Assembly (NCBI RefSeq): GCF_000002875.2
Contig: NC_009277.2
Span: 436,501 to 500,500, forward strand
DNA length: 64,000 nucleotides
Direction: 5' to 3'
From: Leishmania infantum JPCM5
Lineage: Eukaryota; Euglenozoa; Kinetoplastea; Trypanosomatida; Trypanosomatidae
Shown here: in pieces, positions 19,276-29,800 of the stretch
How positions within the stretch are numbered: position 1 is the stretch's first letter
Layout: every line of letters starts with the position of its first letter
The notes under the pieces: generated by a model
Told to the model about the DNA's origin: nothing
The model's database searches: none
Seen by the model: only the letters and a program-made list of their open reading frames with translations
Translations under genes and position numbers: made by a program

Positions 19276-19824
19276 CTGATGGCGGAGGGGACACCTCCGT
19301 GAGTGGCATCTCAGGGTCCAGTACCCCCTCCCCTATCCTATCCCTGCCACGTGCCGAGCCGCCTCTGGTGTTGACAGGGTCAAGCACCCGCGACCCAGCG
19401 AAGTCGGGGCGATGTGTCGCCACGGATGTCGGCGGTCAGGTTCCCCGCATAGGCGTTGCGTCGGAGCGCCATGCGGCAGTGAACGCGCGCCCGTGCCATC
19501 CACATGATGGGCGGAGCGTCCGCGTGCCTCGAACCTGTCCCACCCACGCCCCGGCCTTCACAGCGCCCGCTGCTGGTGTGGCGGGGAGCCTGAGGGCCGC
19601 CCCTCCCCCCCCCCGAGCGGGGATGCGCCAAGGCGGCGGACCTGCGAGGCGGCGGTGCGGGCAGAGGTTGAGGCAGGGGCCGTGCGCCGATGGCTGCGTC
19701 GGCGCATTGCTGTGCCGCGTGTGTCTACGGCCGGGCGTCGAGTGGCGCGGCGTTGAGCTCGTCGTGTATGGCTGAGAGATGGGCCACACGTTGGAAGCAA
19801 CACGACAAAAGCACAGCGGCGCGT
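19276..19824 (+). repeat. SIDER2-like retroposon, copy B
   Basis: The best-preserved copy with C. It begins CTGATGGCGGAGGGGACACC and contains TCAGGGTCCAGTACC, which resembles the conserved 5' signature of trypanosomatid ingi/L1Tc-type retroposons. The poly-C tract has 10 C. Against copy C (24761-25279) I see only two substitutions and one C-length difference over about 510 bp. It is in the sense direction, 260 bp downstream of the nuclease gene. Confidence 0.85.
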
Positions 19825-20629
19825 TGTTGAGTGAGCCCCCCCTCCCCGAACTCGCCATTGTGTGGCGCTCTCTCTCTCTGGGAAGTGTGTGCGGAAGAGG
19901 CACGCAGCGGTGAGAGTAAGCGCGGCGGAGGAGGTCTGCTTGCCCTGACTCACAGGCGCACGCACGGCTCTCCGCACCCATCGACGTGCAGTAGTGCCGA
20001 AACACGGCATGCATCATGGGGCCTGCGTGCCCGTGTGTGCCTGCCTTCTTTGCTTTCATGTGGTGCCTCGGCTGCGAGTACTGCAGCGCGTCGGCGTATC
20101 ATCGACACGACGCGCGTCTTCAGCCGTGCCGACCCGCTGTCTTTCATGCGTGTTCCATACTCATCCTGGAAATCGCAAATAAAGCGATTTCAAGGAGCGA
20201 CCGTGGCGTGCCCTCCGTCGGGTCGTCAGAGGAGGGGATCCGCCGCGCCTGCCTCCATCGATCTCCGACCATTATGCGCGTGAGCTGTAGAGAGGTGTGT
20301 CTCTCACGCTGTACAAGTGCTCTCGCCGTTCCCAGCTCGCCGCTGCATGCTAGACCTTTCCCTCAATGCCCACTTGTTGCTCACTTGCATCGGCGCGCAT
20401 CGCACACACCGCCACCGCTCACACCGTTGTTGTCCTCTCAGCCCGCTCTTGCTCTCGCGCGCTTTTTCTCGGTGCCTCTTTTCCTCCGCTTGCCGCTGAA
20501 CCAGACGTGCTCATTGGCCTGCCGCCCCGCCTCCCCCCCCCTTCAGAGCCGGCACTTGGGTTTGCTGCCCGCCCCCCCTCCTACCACCCCTCACTTTCCC
20601 AAGCGCTTCATCTCCCTCTTCGCTTCTGC

Positions 20630-22420
20630 ATGATGCCCCTGGAGCGTATGCAGGTGCGGCGGCCGCCGCGCGGTGTAGAGGCGCCGGGCGACGGTCGTGG
20701 TCTTCCTGCAGCTGCTGTTCGCGGCGCGACCGCCCAAGCAACGACCACGACGGAGAGCAGTCGCTCCCACTCGCCAACCGGCACGGCGACGTCGACGGCG
20801 TCGTCTTCCTCGGCGCTGCTGCAGCAAGGCACGCTCGCTCAGCAGGCGCGCCGCTACGAGGACGAGAACATTCGATCGCTGCTTCATCAGCTGCCCAGCT
20901 CACCGAAGCAGCTGATGCGACGCCTGGAGCAGCAGCAGCAGGAAATCAATATGCTCAAGGAGACGAACATGCTCCTCAAGTCACGTGAGGTCGAGATCTC
21001 GTCGCTGACGCTGCGGCTGCAGGAGCGCATCAACGCTACCCAGAGCCAGGTCGATCACATCAAAACACAGGTTCATCTGCAGCTGTCCAACCCGATCACG
21101 GAGGAAGAGTATCAGCGCATCGAGTCGCTCACAGAGGCGCAGCGCGACCTCGTCGACGTCATGAAGCTTGGCATCTATCGTCAGCTCGGATCCCTGCGCG
21201 CGTCGCAGCAGGCGGCAACGAAGCGGGCCGCCGAGCTGAGCACGTCGCTGGCGCAACTGCAGCAGGAGAACAGCGACATGAAGGTGCGCCTGGCCGAGTG
21301 CGAGTCCCAAGGCGGGACGGAAAAGGAGAAGGCGGAGAGGATGGCGCGGCAGATCGAAAACCAGCAGGCTCGCATCGCTGAGCTGGAGGGCCACATCGCG
21401 TCCCTCGAGGCAAAGAACAGGTCCATGTACGTGGATCAGGAGCAGTTCCTCTCGGCGAAGCTGACGGCACAGATCAAGACGGACGAAGTGGCGCGTCTGT
21501 CGGTGCGGCTGGAGGAGTCGGAGATGGACACGCAGCGGTACCGCGCCAATGCCGAGTGCACGGAGCAGAAGCTGGACATCCTGAAGTCAGAGTACTACGA
21601 GTTGAAGCTGCGCAACGGACAGCGTGTTCTCGAGCTCGAGAACGCCTTGAAGGCGTCGGAGGAGAAGCTCAAGACACTCGGCGACCTCGAGATGGAGTCG
21701 CAGTTGTTCATCTCCAATCTGGCGACATCCTCGCAGGGCGATGTGGCCTTCAGCACTGACCCCGCAGACACGTCCGCTGGTCGTCCGACAGACGCTTACG
21801 AAGGGTGGCTTGCCCTGCCCCGCTCCCGCAAGCTGGCTCACACCCTTGTTGTCACGAAGCGCTGCCTGCACTTGGAGAACAAGGTTGCGGCGCTGGAGCA
21901 CGACCTCAACTTCAAGCAAGCGCAAGTGGCTCGCCTGCAGGTCGCCCTCGACGGCGCCCGCGACGCGCTGCATAACATCAACAGCCCCTACGTGCTCGTG
22001 GAGAAGGCGATGACGGAGCTTACGGACGAGAACGAGGCGCTGAAGCAGAAGGTGAACATCCTGGAGCAAGACAAGAAGGAGCTGCAGCTCAAGGTGCAGC
22101 AATATGGAAGCAGCCTGCGCACCTTGACGCACCATCGCCAAGAGCTACTTCGCATCAAGAAGCTACTTCGTCAGCTGGGGCTTCGCGAAGGATTCGTGCT
22201 CCCCACGGTCGACGAGGAGACGAGGCAGATGGAGAGTCAGCAGCCTGAAACTGGGAAAACGCGGCACACGCGTAGTGGGAGTGCAAGCGGCGGTGACTTC
22301 ACCTCCTCCACACAGCCAAGGGCGTCGATGGGGTCATCGGCCAGCGAGGCGCGCCGCGCTTTTGGCAAGGAGTCGCCTGGCTCGTTCGGCGCTCTTCGGC
22401 CAATCGAGATGACTTTTTGA
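20630..22420 (+). CDS. PIBF1/CEP90-like centriolar coiled-coil protein
   Basis: A 596-residue protein, coiled coil from about residue 70 to 530. Three landmarks line up in order with animal PIBF1 (CEP90). First, a coil break reading ITEEEYQRIESL then VDVMKLGIYRQL (residues ~156-185), like the 'LTEEQY..L...P...L...EYV..RFYE' break. Second, LGDLEMESQLFISNLA, like its 'YEKLEKELDEIIMQTA'. Third, a C-terminal stretch from about residue 400 to 517 (RKLAHTLVVTKRCLHLE, the SPYVLVEKA break, then THHRQELLRIKKLL), which parallels 'RRLKQSVHLARRVLQLE', 'QPYRYLIESV' and 'LNHREELAAMKQIL'. CEP90 acts at centriolar satellites and distal appendages in ciliogenesis, so a basal-body role is inferred. The frame is open from 20366, but the ATG at 20630 (MMPLERMQ) follows the CT-rich splice region and is preferred. 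Confidence 0.8.
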   Translation: MMPLERMQVRRPPRGVEAPGDGRGLPAAAVRGATAQATTTTESSRSHSPTGTATSTASSSSALLQQGTLAQQARRYEDENIRSLLHQLPSSPKQLMRRLEQQQQEINMLKETNMLLKSREVEISSLTLRLQERINATQSQVDHIKTQVHLQLSNPITEEEYQRIESLTEAQRDLVDVMKLGIYRQLGSLRASQQAATKRAAELSTSLAQLQQENSDMKVRLAECESQGGTEKEKAERMARQIENQQARIAELEGHIASLEAKNRSMYVDQEQFLSAKLTAQIKTDEVARLSVRLEESEMDTQRYRANAECTEQKLDILKSEYYELKLRNGQRVLELENALKASEEKLKTLGDLEMESQLFISNLATSSQGDVAFSTDPADTSAGRPTDAYEGWLALPRSRKLAHTLVVTKRCLHLENKVAALEHDLNFKQAQVARLQVALDGARDALHNINSPYVLVEKAMTELTDENEALKQKVNILEQDKKELQLKVQQYGSSLRTLTHHRQELLRIKKLLRQLGLREGFVLPTVDEETRQMESQQPETGKTRHTRSGSASGGDFTSSTQPRASMGSSASEARRAFGKESPGSFGALRPIEMTF

Positions 22421-23559
22421 GCGGCGGCACGCTGACGATGCGCGTGCGTCTCGCGTTGTCGTTGCCACATAGAAGAACGGCTGGGCGGGGGCCGGGCGGG
22501 AGTGGGGGAATCGTTTTCGGAGCACGCCAATGCGGGACTCGGAGCGACGCGCACAGATGCCGTCGCATCATTCACTGGTTCCTATTGCACTTGCACTTCA
22601 CGGGAGCTCCGCCTGCGGGCAGAAGCGAGCGAACGGGAAGAAGGACTCTTCCCGCCTGCGCCCTCCTCTCTGTGCCTCCGCACTCCCCAGCCACTATAGA
22701 CCATGTGATGTCTGCTTGTTCGTGTAGGTGTATGTCTGTGAGTGCCGATGTGGTGTTTTGCGTGCACCAATCCTCTGTGCACCTGTACGGCGGTTACGAG
22801 GAACGCGCGACGAGTGCCACACGCTCGCGCTTGCGGGTAGCGTGGGCATGAGAGGGTGGCGCATGTGGTGCGCACGGAGAGAACGACGGGTGTGCGACTG
22901 GGGAACGGGAAGGGGAGGGGGAGGGCGGCATCAGCACACTCTGCTGCCGGTGGCGCTTCCTCCTGTTTGCCTTCCACTCACTTATGTGTCTCCCTGCCGC
23001 CGCCTCGACAGGGCCCCCTCAGCACGACCACGCATCGATGTATCGCCCGTGCCTCCCTATCACGCGGGTCGACCTCTCTCGGCGTTCGTCCCAGATCGGC
23101 CTCCAGGCACGAAGGCATCAGGTCTATGGCTAAGAAGTCAGCACAGGCTCCGCGTAGCCTCTCTCTCTCTATCGCTGTCTTCGTGGCAATGTTCCACGGG
23201 AAGGGAAGAGGGGGGAGGAGCTGATGATGACTCCCACCCATGCGGGGCGTGTGTCTGCGCATCTGCTCGCTCTTGCCCATCCTCCCTTACTTGACCTACC
23301 GAGCTTTTTCTCTCCACACCTCCCTTAACCTGTGGGCCCGCACTCGAAGTCCAACGCAAGAGGTGAGTCTACTCCCGCCCTTCTGCAGTCTTCACACACG
23401 TCTGCACGCACCGATACGCGCATCTCCATCTTTTCATTCCTTGCTGCTGTCATCAGCGTGCGGTCCATCCCGCCACCCGCACTTGCGCATCCGACGTCTC
23501 GCTCTCTCTCCCCTTCCCCTTTCGAGGAGGAGAACCTCTCCCCGCGCAGCGCTCTCACC
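22421..23559 (+). other. Intergenic region
   Basis: About 1.1 kb with no supported gene. CT-rich tracts near 23270-23330 and 23500-23545 are probable splice signals for the following gene. No repeat copy is present here. Confidence 0.65.
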
Positions 23560-24468
23560 ATGCTGCAGGCCGCAACGAATTCAAACGTGTTGCCGCTGAG
23601 CGGCGGCCGCAGCGCGCTGAACCACGGCTACTCGATGCACACCCTCGCGCGCAAGCGCTTCAGGGAGAACACGTCTGCCTTAGCGGTGACGGTCGGCTTC
23701 GTGCTGCCGGCGTTGAACGGGGTCAACAAACAGCTGGACAAGCACGTCGACGCCGGGACGGATGTTTCCATGGATGAGCTGATGCAGATCTTTGCCAAGT
23801 CTGGCAAGGATGCGGCGGCACTGTACGCCGATCGCATGGCGCGCATCGCCTGTCAGACGGGCCTGGCCTGCGCCCTCATCGAAAGCAAGTCCGCCTACTG
23901 CAATGCCGCCGTATACCTCTGGGACCTGTACCCCCGCCTGCACCAGCGGTACGTCGGCGCCGTGCTCAGCTGGCTGCGCATCCCTGTCTTTGTGAGCAGC
24001 CTGCTGGGCCCGCACCCAACGACGCAGGACGTAGCTTTCCTGCAAGCCCGCGTATCGGGCGTCTGCGCCTTCGAGGACAGCCTCCGCCGCGACACCATTA
24101 CTCTGTTCGGTGACCTCCTCGTTGACACGGCGCGAATATTGATCCGCCGCGATGTGGACAACCCGTCCGAGGCCGTTGCCCGGCAGGCGGTGCTGCGCGT
24201 GACCGTCACCGTTGTCGGCGCCGTTGGCGCCGGCTTGGGTCGCGCTGCCGCTGGGGAGCGTGGTGAATACTGGGGCAACATCGCCGGCGTGATGGCGGGC
24301 CCTGCAGTTGCGGTGCAGCTGTGGACAGCGGTAAGGAAGATGCGCATGCTGCGCCCGCGCCGTGCCGTCGACGCCACCAAGAGCCATCGACACCGTCACA
24401 GCACGTCTGAAGGCTCGAGGGCTGCTGCCGCCACCGCCGGCGGTGCGCCCGCCACGGCGAAGGCGTAG
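23560..24468 (+). CDS. Hypothetical protein with hydrophobic helices
   Basis: A 302-residue protein that I do not recognise. The central part has several moderately hydrophobic helices (ALAVTVGFVLPALNG; YVGAVLSWLRIPVFVSSLLG). A glycine-rich hydrophobic stretch follows near residues 210-260 (VVGAVGAGLGRAAAG, then IAGVMAGPAVAVQLW) that could span or associate with a membrane. The C-terminus is basic and disordered (MRMLRPRRAV, HRHRHS, Ala-rich tail). No signal peptide is seen. The frame is open from 23332, but the ATG at 23560 lies directly behind the CT-rich region and starts the conserved-looking part. The gene sits between the two near-identical repeat copies B and C, together with the PIBF1-like gene. 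Confidence 0.8.
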   Translation: MLQAATNSNVLPLSGGRSALNHGYSMHTLARKRFRENTSALAVTVGFVLPALNGVNKQLDKHVDAGTDVSMDELMQIFAKSGKDAAALYADRMARIACQTGLACALIESKSAYCNAAVYLWDLYPRLHQRYVGAVLSWLRIPVFVSSLLGPHPTTQDVAFLQARVSGVCAFEDSLRRDTITLFGDLLVDTARILIRRDVDNPSEAVARQAVLRVTVTVVGAVGAGLGRAAAGERGEYWGNIAGVMAGPAVAVQLWTAVRKMRMLRPRRAVDATKSHRHRHSTSEGSRAAAATAGGAPATAKA

Positions 24469-24760
24469 CACATCAGGAACAGAGAAGAGGGCGCCACAAA
24501 GTCGGCTTGCACGGAGACGGTGTCCTCGGTGCAGCATGCGTGAAGGTTCGAAGTGCTTACATGAAAAGGAGCGCTTCGGTGTCGCGCCGCATGGTTGCCC
24601 ACGTCGCCGCCGCCGCCGCCTCAATCAGATAGACTTGTGTCCACCCACCTGCCCTACTGCCGTTCCTACGTTGCGCTCACATAGACATGCATGCGGCCCT
24701 GCACCACACACACACCTCGTTATCCATCTGCGCTGTGGTTGTGTTCCTTCTTTAGCGGCC

Positions 24761-25279
24761 CTGATGGCGGAGGGGACACCTCCGTGAGTGGCATCTCAGG
24801 GTCCAGTACCCCCTCCCCTATCCTATCCCTGCCACGTGCCGAGCCGCCTCTGGTGTTGACAGGGTCAAGCACCCGCGACCCAGCGAAGTCGGGGCGATGT
24901 GTCGCCACGGATGTCGGCGGTCAGGTTCCCCGCATAGGCGTTGCGTCGGAGCGCCATGCGGCAGTGAACGCGCGCCCGTGCCATCCACATGATGGGCGGA
25001 GCGTCCGCGTGCCTCGAACCTGTCCCACCCACGCCCCGGCCTTCACAGCGCCCACTGCTGGTGTGGCGGGGAGCCTGAGAGCCGCCCCTCCCCCCCCCCC
25101 GAGCGGGGATGCGCCAAGGCGGCGGACCTGCGAGGCGGCGGTGCGGGCAGAGGTTGAGGCAGGGGCCGTGCGCCGATGGCTGCGTCGGCGCATTGCTGTG
25201 CCGCGTGTGTCTACGGCCGGGCGTCGAGTGGCGCGGCGTTGAGCTCGTCGTGTATGGCTGAGAGATGGGCCACACGTTG
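24761..25279 (+). repeat. SIDER2-like retroposon, copy C
   Basis: Almost identical to copy B in its 5' half, including the CAGGGTCCAGTACC signature. In its 3' half it carries the variants CCCACTG and CTGAGAGCC of copies D and E. The poly-C tract has 11 C. Similarity to B ends at CACACGTTG. It lies 290 bp downstream of the hypothetical gene. Confidence 0.85.
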
Positions 25280-25639
25280 AAGTTGCGCATTTCGTTGTAA
25301 AAGCTTGTAGTGAGGGGAGGAGAGGCGGCCGGCGCGCCCCGTCAACCCGCGATTCTCCCTCGTGTGTTTCAAAGTCTCCACAGGGTCGTGAAGAGAGATC
25401 GGAGATCGCTGAAACGTTGCTGGGCTTTTCCAGACTGACAAGTGGCCGCCGTCCAGAGCACGCGCGCATCAGGCCGTCTCCTCGGCGTCCAAGGACAGGG
25501 CCGTGATGTGCGCGTTTTCATGATCCGAAAACTCACCCCCTCCTTGCCTGCATGACCTCTTGGGTCTATCTTGTCCTCCGCTTGCACGGCATGGCAGCTG
25601 CAATGCACACGCACGCCCCTCTCGCTCGCTGCACTCTCT

Positions 25640-25976
25640 CCTCCCCTCTCTTCCTGCAGACGGCGCGCCAGCTCAACAGAACGAGTGTTTTAGGCTCATC
25701 GTTTCACCAGTCACCACCCCGACAGAGACCGCCACCGTCAAGCATGTTGGGTGCACCGAGTCCGGCAGCAGGCGAATTCAGACGCCGTCTTGCACGGCTT
25801 CAGGGGTGAAGGGCAGACTAGGCAGCAGAGGCACTAACGGGCCGAAGATCCTGGCCGCCCTCTCCGCGCCGAGGGGCAGCACCATCCGCGAGAACCCTCA
25901 AAAAACTCGGAAGACAGGGCTGCCCGTCGGGTGGCCCGCTGATCGGCAGGTGGCACTGGAATACCGTTTCCGATAA
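25640..25976 (+). pseudogene. Possible gene remnant
   Basis: Coding-like composition in changing frames. One frame reads SSMLGAPSPAAGEFRRRLARLQ and stops near 25807. Another reads NGPKILAALSAPRGSTIREN and VGWPADRQVALEYRFR up to 25976. No intact ORF and no recognised family. This is weak evidence and may be chance in GC-rich DNA. Confidence 0.2.
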
Positions 25977-26813
25977 ACCGCGCAACACGGCTGCCGCGCT
26001 CACGCCTCGCTCTGCCTCGGGCCCTCTTCTCCACATCCGCTCACGCTGCCCTTTCCCGCTAAGTGTCTCCTCTATCTCTCTTTTCCCTCGCCTCTCCACG
26101 TGTTTTGCGGTGAGGCGTTGAAGGAGGGCATGCCCCCATCCTTCGAGAGATCGAATACCACCGGCGTCTGCGGCGTGGCGGGGGTGGCTGCAACGCCAAT
26201 GGAGGCATGCTACACGTCTTCGGCGAGGAGGGCGCGAACGGGTGGGGAAGAGGATGAAGGGATGTCGCCGTTTCGGCGGGAGCTGCAGCGCTTCGGGACG
26301 CACCGCAACCACCCGTAAACAACAACAGAATAACGCACACGCGCCCGCGTGCTTCGGAGGATCAGCGCTGGTGGCTGCGCGTGGGCACACACACGCACAC
26401 GCATACGCACGAACTTCATTCGAAGTCGTTTCCCCGTCTCGCATTCTTCTCTTTGTGGTGCACCCCTGACATGAACACCACTGCCGGCGTCGCTCCGTGT
26501 CCACCGGTGGCGCTCCTGCCATGGCACCTCTTCACCACAGCCCACCCGCTCTCTGTCCCCTCCCGTGCATGACACGCACACTCTCCCCCCCCCACACACG
26601 CACACACGTCAGTGCGTACGTGTTGTACAAGTACGCGCGTCTTGCTCCCCTTGCATCTTCCCGTTACGATCGCGGCCCGCGTTGGCGTGTGTGTGTCGCG
26701 TCCGTGCCACTGCTCTTGCCTGCCTCGCTTGTGCGCTGCGTTCTCTCCCGCACTTACTTTGTTCGGGCACTCTCTTGGGCGCCGTTGGGCACGCCGCATC
26801 GCGCTCATCCACG

Positions 26814-29800
26814 ATGCCTTCGCGCTCGCAGGGGACGGCCTCGCTGGGCGGCAGCGTGGCTGATGAGGAGCACTCCTTGCGTGGGCGCCACGGCGCGGGC
26901 TGTCGCGGTTGCGTCGGCGAGGATTTCCACGGACGCCCTGCCTCCCGCCCCCTCTCGCCCTCCGCTGCTCCCGAGCGTCCCCGTCCACTGTCGCGCGGCG
27001 TCGACTCGTCGAGGAACCTGTCCTTTAAGTTTGGCGAAGACGCGCGCTTCTCCGGATCGGAACCCTACTCAGGCCGTGCCACGGCAGCCCCCGCCGCAAC
27101 GGGGAAGGGCGGTGGTAGCGCAGATGCCGGTGCCGCACTCGCCGGCGGATGTACGGCAGGTGCGGAGTGCCCCAGCAGAGGCGGTGGCAACGCTGCCATG
27201 GCTAGCTTCGTGAGCGAACTCCACGTTACGCACAACGGCATCGCAATACCGCCCATTCACGGAATACCACGCCCCGGAGGGCTGCCGTCCGAGAAACCGG
27301 CCGAGTATGCGAAGGTGAAGGACTGTCGAGCACCGCAGCGGCTGCGGATGCCGGCCAAGGGAGCTTTCTCCAACGCGACCAGTCTCGCCGTCCTTCAGCG
27401 GGTGCAGTCGCTGGTGAACGAACGCCAGGTAGAGCCGGCAGGGTGGACGCCGATCGAGCCGTCGCCGATGCGCGTCGGCGCTGTCGGCGACGACGATACA
27501 GCGGAGGAGGGGTCCGTGGCGCAGATGCACCGGCGCGCCGCATCCCCGGATGGAAAATGGCCAGAAGTGGAATGGGCTGCGAGAGACCCTCGCGTCAGTG
27601 CCGCACGCTCACCCTCTCTGGCCCCCCACGGGTTTTCCGAGGCGTTGTTGATGCCATCGGACGCGATGATGGTTGCTGAGAAGTCGGAGGGCGATGCAGC
27701 AGCGATGGCGACGACACACGCCATGCAGTACGCCGAGGACCGAGGCGGCGTAGAAGAGAAAGCGGCGCGCGTTCGGAGCTTCATGCCGGTGCGGCAACAC
27801 CTGCGGCAGCAGCAGCAGCAACAATACCATCACGAGGGCCGGACAACCCTAGCACACGCGCGGGCGCCGACACGCTCTGCATCGCCCCCTAAACTCCCCT
27901 GTAATGAAGGTAACATCCAAAATGATAGTGATAACGAACAGTCGCCCCACCGCCAGCGCACGGCAGCGCCGATCGCATCCGCGCGCTGCGGCGACTCGAT
28001 GGACGATATTGCTCCGTGCGCGATCCGAACCGCCGCCTCGGCACAGCGCTCCCTTGCCTGCAAACTCACCTCCGGCAGGTCGCAAGACCCGCCGTCTGCC
28101 TATCGCCCTGATAGAGCCCCCGCACCCGCGGCGGCGAAAGTCACGGCTAGTGCGGACCGCAAGCCCTCGGCACGAATGCCGCGTGGCTTCGAGCTTTTCA
28201 TTGAGAAGGGACAGCAGCGCCGCGCCGAGGCTGAGCGCGCACAACACGCACGCGCTGCCGAGGCTGCCGGCGAGCCCTTGGCTGCCGCCTCTGCGCAGCA
28301 TCATAGCAACGGCGGCACTGCGCCCTCGACGGGCGACCGGGCCACCACGCGGCTGCGCATGATGTCGGTTATGCCGCTGCCACGCGGGTACGAGATGCAC
28401 GCGCGGCAAGGGCAGTCACGACGTGCCAAAGCGGTGCGCGAGGAGGAGGAGCGCCGTACCGGCGACATCGTCAGCTGCACGCACCATCCGCGGGTGAGCC
28501 GCCACAGAATCGTGTCCTCTTCCTCCGCACACAGCGCCCGCGCCATACGGCGATCCCCACACCCCCAACCGCACACATCAGCGGCAGCAGAGGAAGACGG
28601 CGCACCGACTGCCGAGACACTGCCCCTGTCGGTCTTTGAGCGCCTCACCAGGAAAGCCGAAGGACGCGATCATCGCCCGCTACAGCTCGAGGAGCGCTGC
28701 GCGCCATCGCACCAGTCGCATTCCTTCAAGTTCGCGGCTGCTGCTGCAGCCGCGGCGGAGGACGAGCATGGTGGTTCCATGAAAGGAGGCGCTGCCGCTG
28801 CCTACAAGCATAGAGCGGCCCGGCAAACGAGGGAAGGAGGTGCGCAGCGCCACAAGGCTCGTGGTGCTGGTCGCAACGTTTTCGACGACCTCCACGCGCA
28901 AGCACGCAAGGGTGCGCAGGCCGCTCCTGCCGCATCCGCATCCCCCAGGAGCCTCGGCTCACAGGTGCATGGGAGGGGTGCAGCATCTGGGCGCGCGTCG
29001 GCGATGGCGCCGAACAAAACGGAGACGGGATCGGCCGCAGCGGGCGAGGCGGGGGCAGAGGTGACGGCGCACAGGAGGTCGCAAGCGGAGATTGAGCAGC
29101 ACCTGGCACATATGATGAGCCGCGAGGCGGAGCACCGCGCCAAGTGGGAGAAGCACCTCGTGGCCCAAGCGGCCGAGGAGGAGCAGACTAGAAATGGGCA
29201 CGTGGTGCTGAACCCAAAGACGGACGAGTTGGCTGAGCGGGCGCGGACTCGGTACCGCATTCGCGAGGAGCGGGAAAAGCAGCAGCGTGAGCGTGAGGAG
29301 GTGCAGAAGGCGGCGGCAGCAGCAAAGAGGGCGCCTCAGCGCAGCGCAAGCCAACGCCAGGCACCTCGGTTTCCGAAGCCTGCCGAGGAAGGCGAGCAGG
29401 CAGCACACAAGGCTGTGTGGGGGACAGAGCCGACACCAACAGCAGCAGCACCGGTCAGCTGTGCCGCCACGGACTACTTCTACAAGCGCCAGCTGCACGC
29501 AAAGGAGCGCAAGCAGCGCCACCTTGAGCAGCTGCGGCTGGAGCGTGCCGAGGAGGAGCTCAGCGAGTGCACGTTTCACCCACGAATCAACGAGGCGGCT
29601 GGGAAGATGGCGCAGCGCCTTGTTGTGGAGTCCTTCCAGGGCGACTACGTGGTCAACGTGCCCGATAGATTCGCGCCAGCCACGACGCCATGGAAGCAGG
29701 TGGTCGGCTCTGACGGGCGCGCTGGGAGCGTGCCGCAGCTCGCCGAGTACTGCGACGCTCACGGTCATAGCCTGCTCGCCAGCTCGCGCAGCGGCAGCTT

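Larger units (their letters stand above)
19017..20629 (+). other. Intergenic region containing SIDER2-like copy B
   Basis: About 1.6 kb. A GT microsatellite at 19123-19143 and repeat copy B (19276-19824) are the visible features. CT-rich DNA at 20330-20625 is probably the splice region of the next gene. No gene is supported. Confidence 0.7.
24469..26813 (+). other. Intergenic region containing SIDER2-like copy C
   Basis: About 2.3 kb. Copy C occupies 24761-25279. Bases 25640-25980 look partly coding-like and are listed separately. From 26330 to 26800 the DNA is CA/CT-rich and probably holds the splice site of the next gene. Confidence 0.65.
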
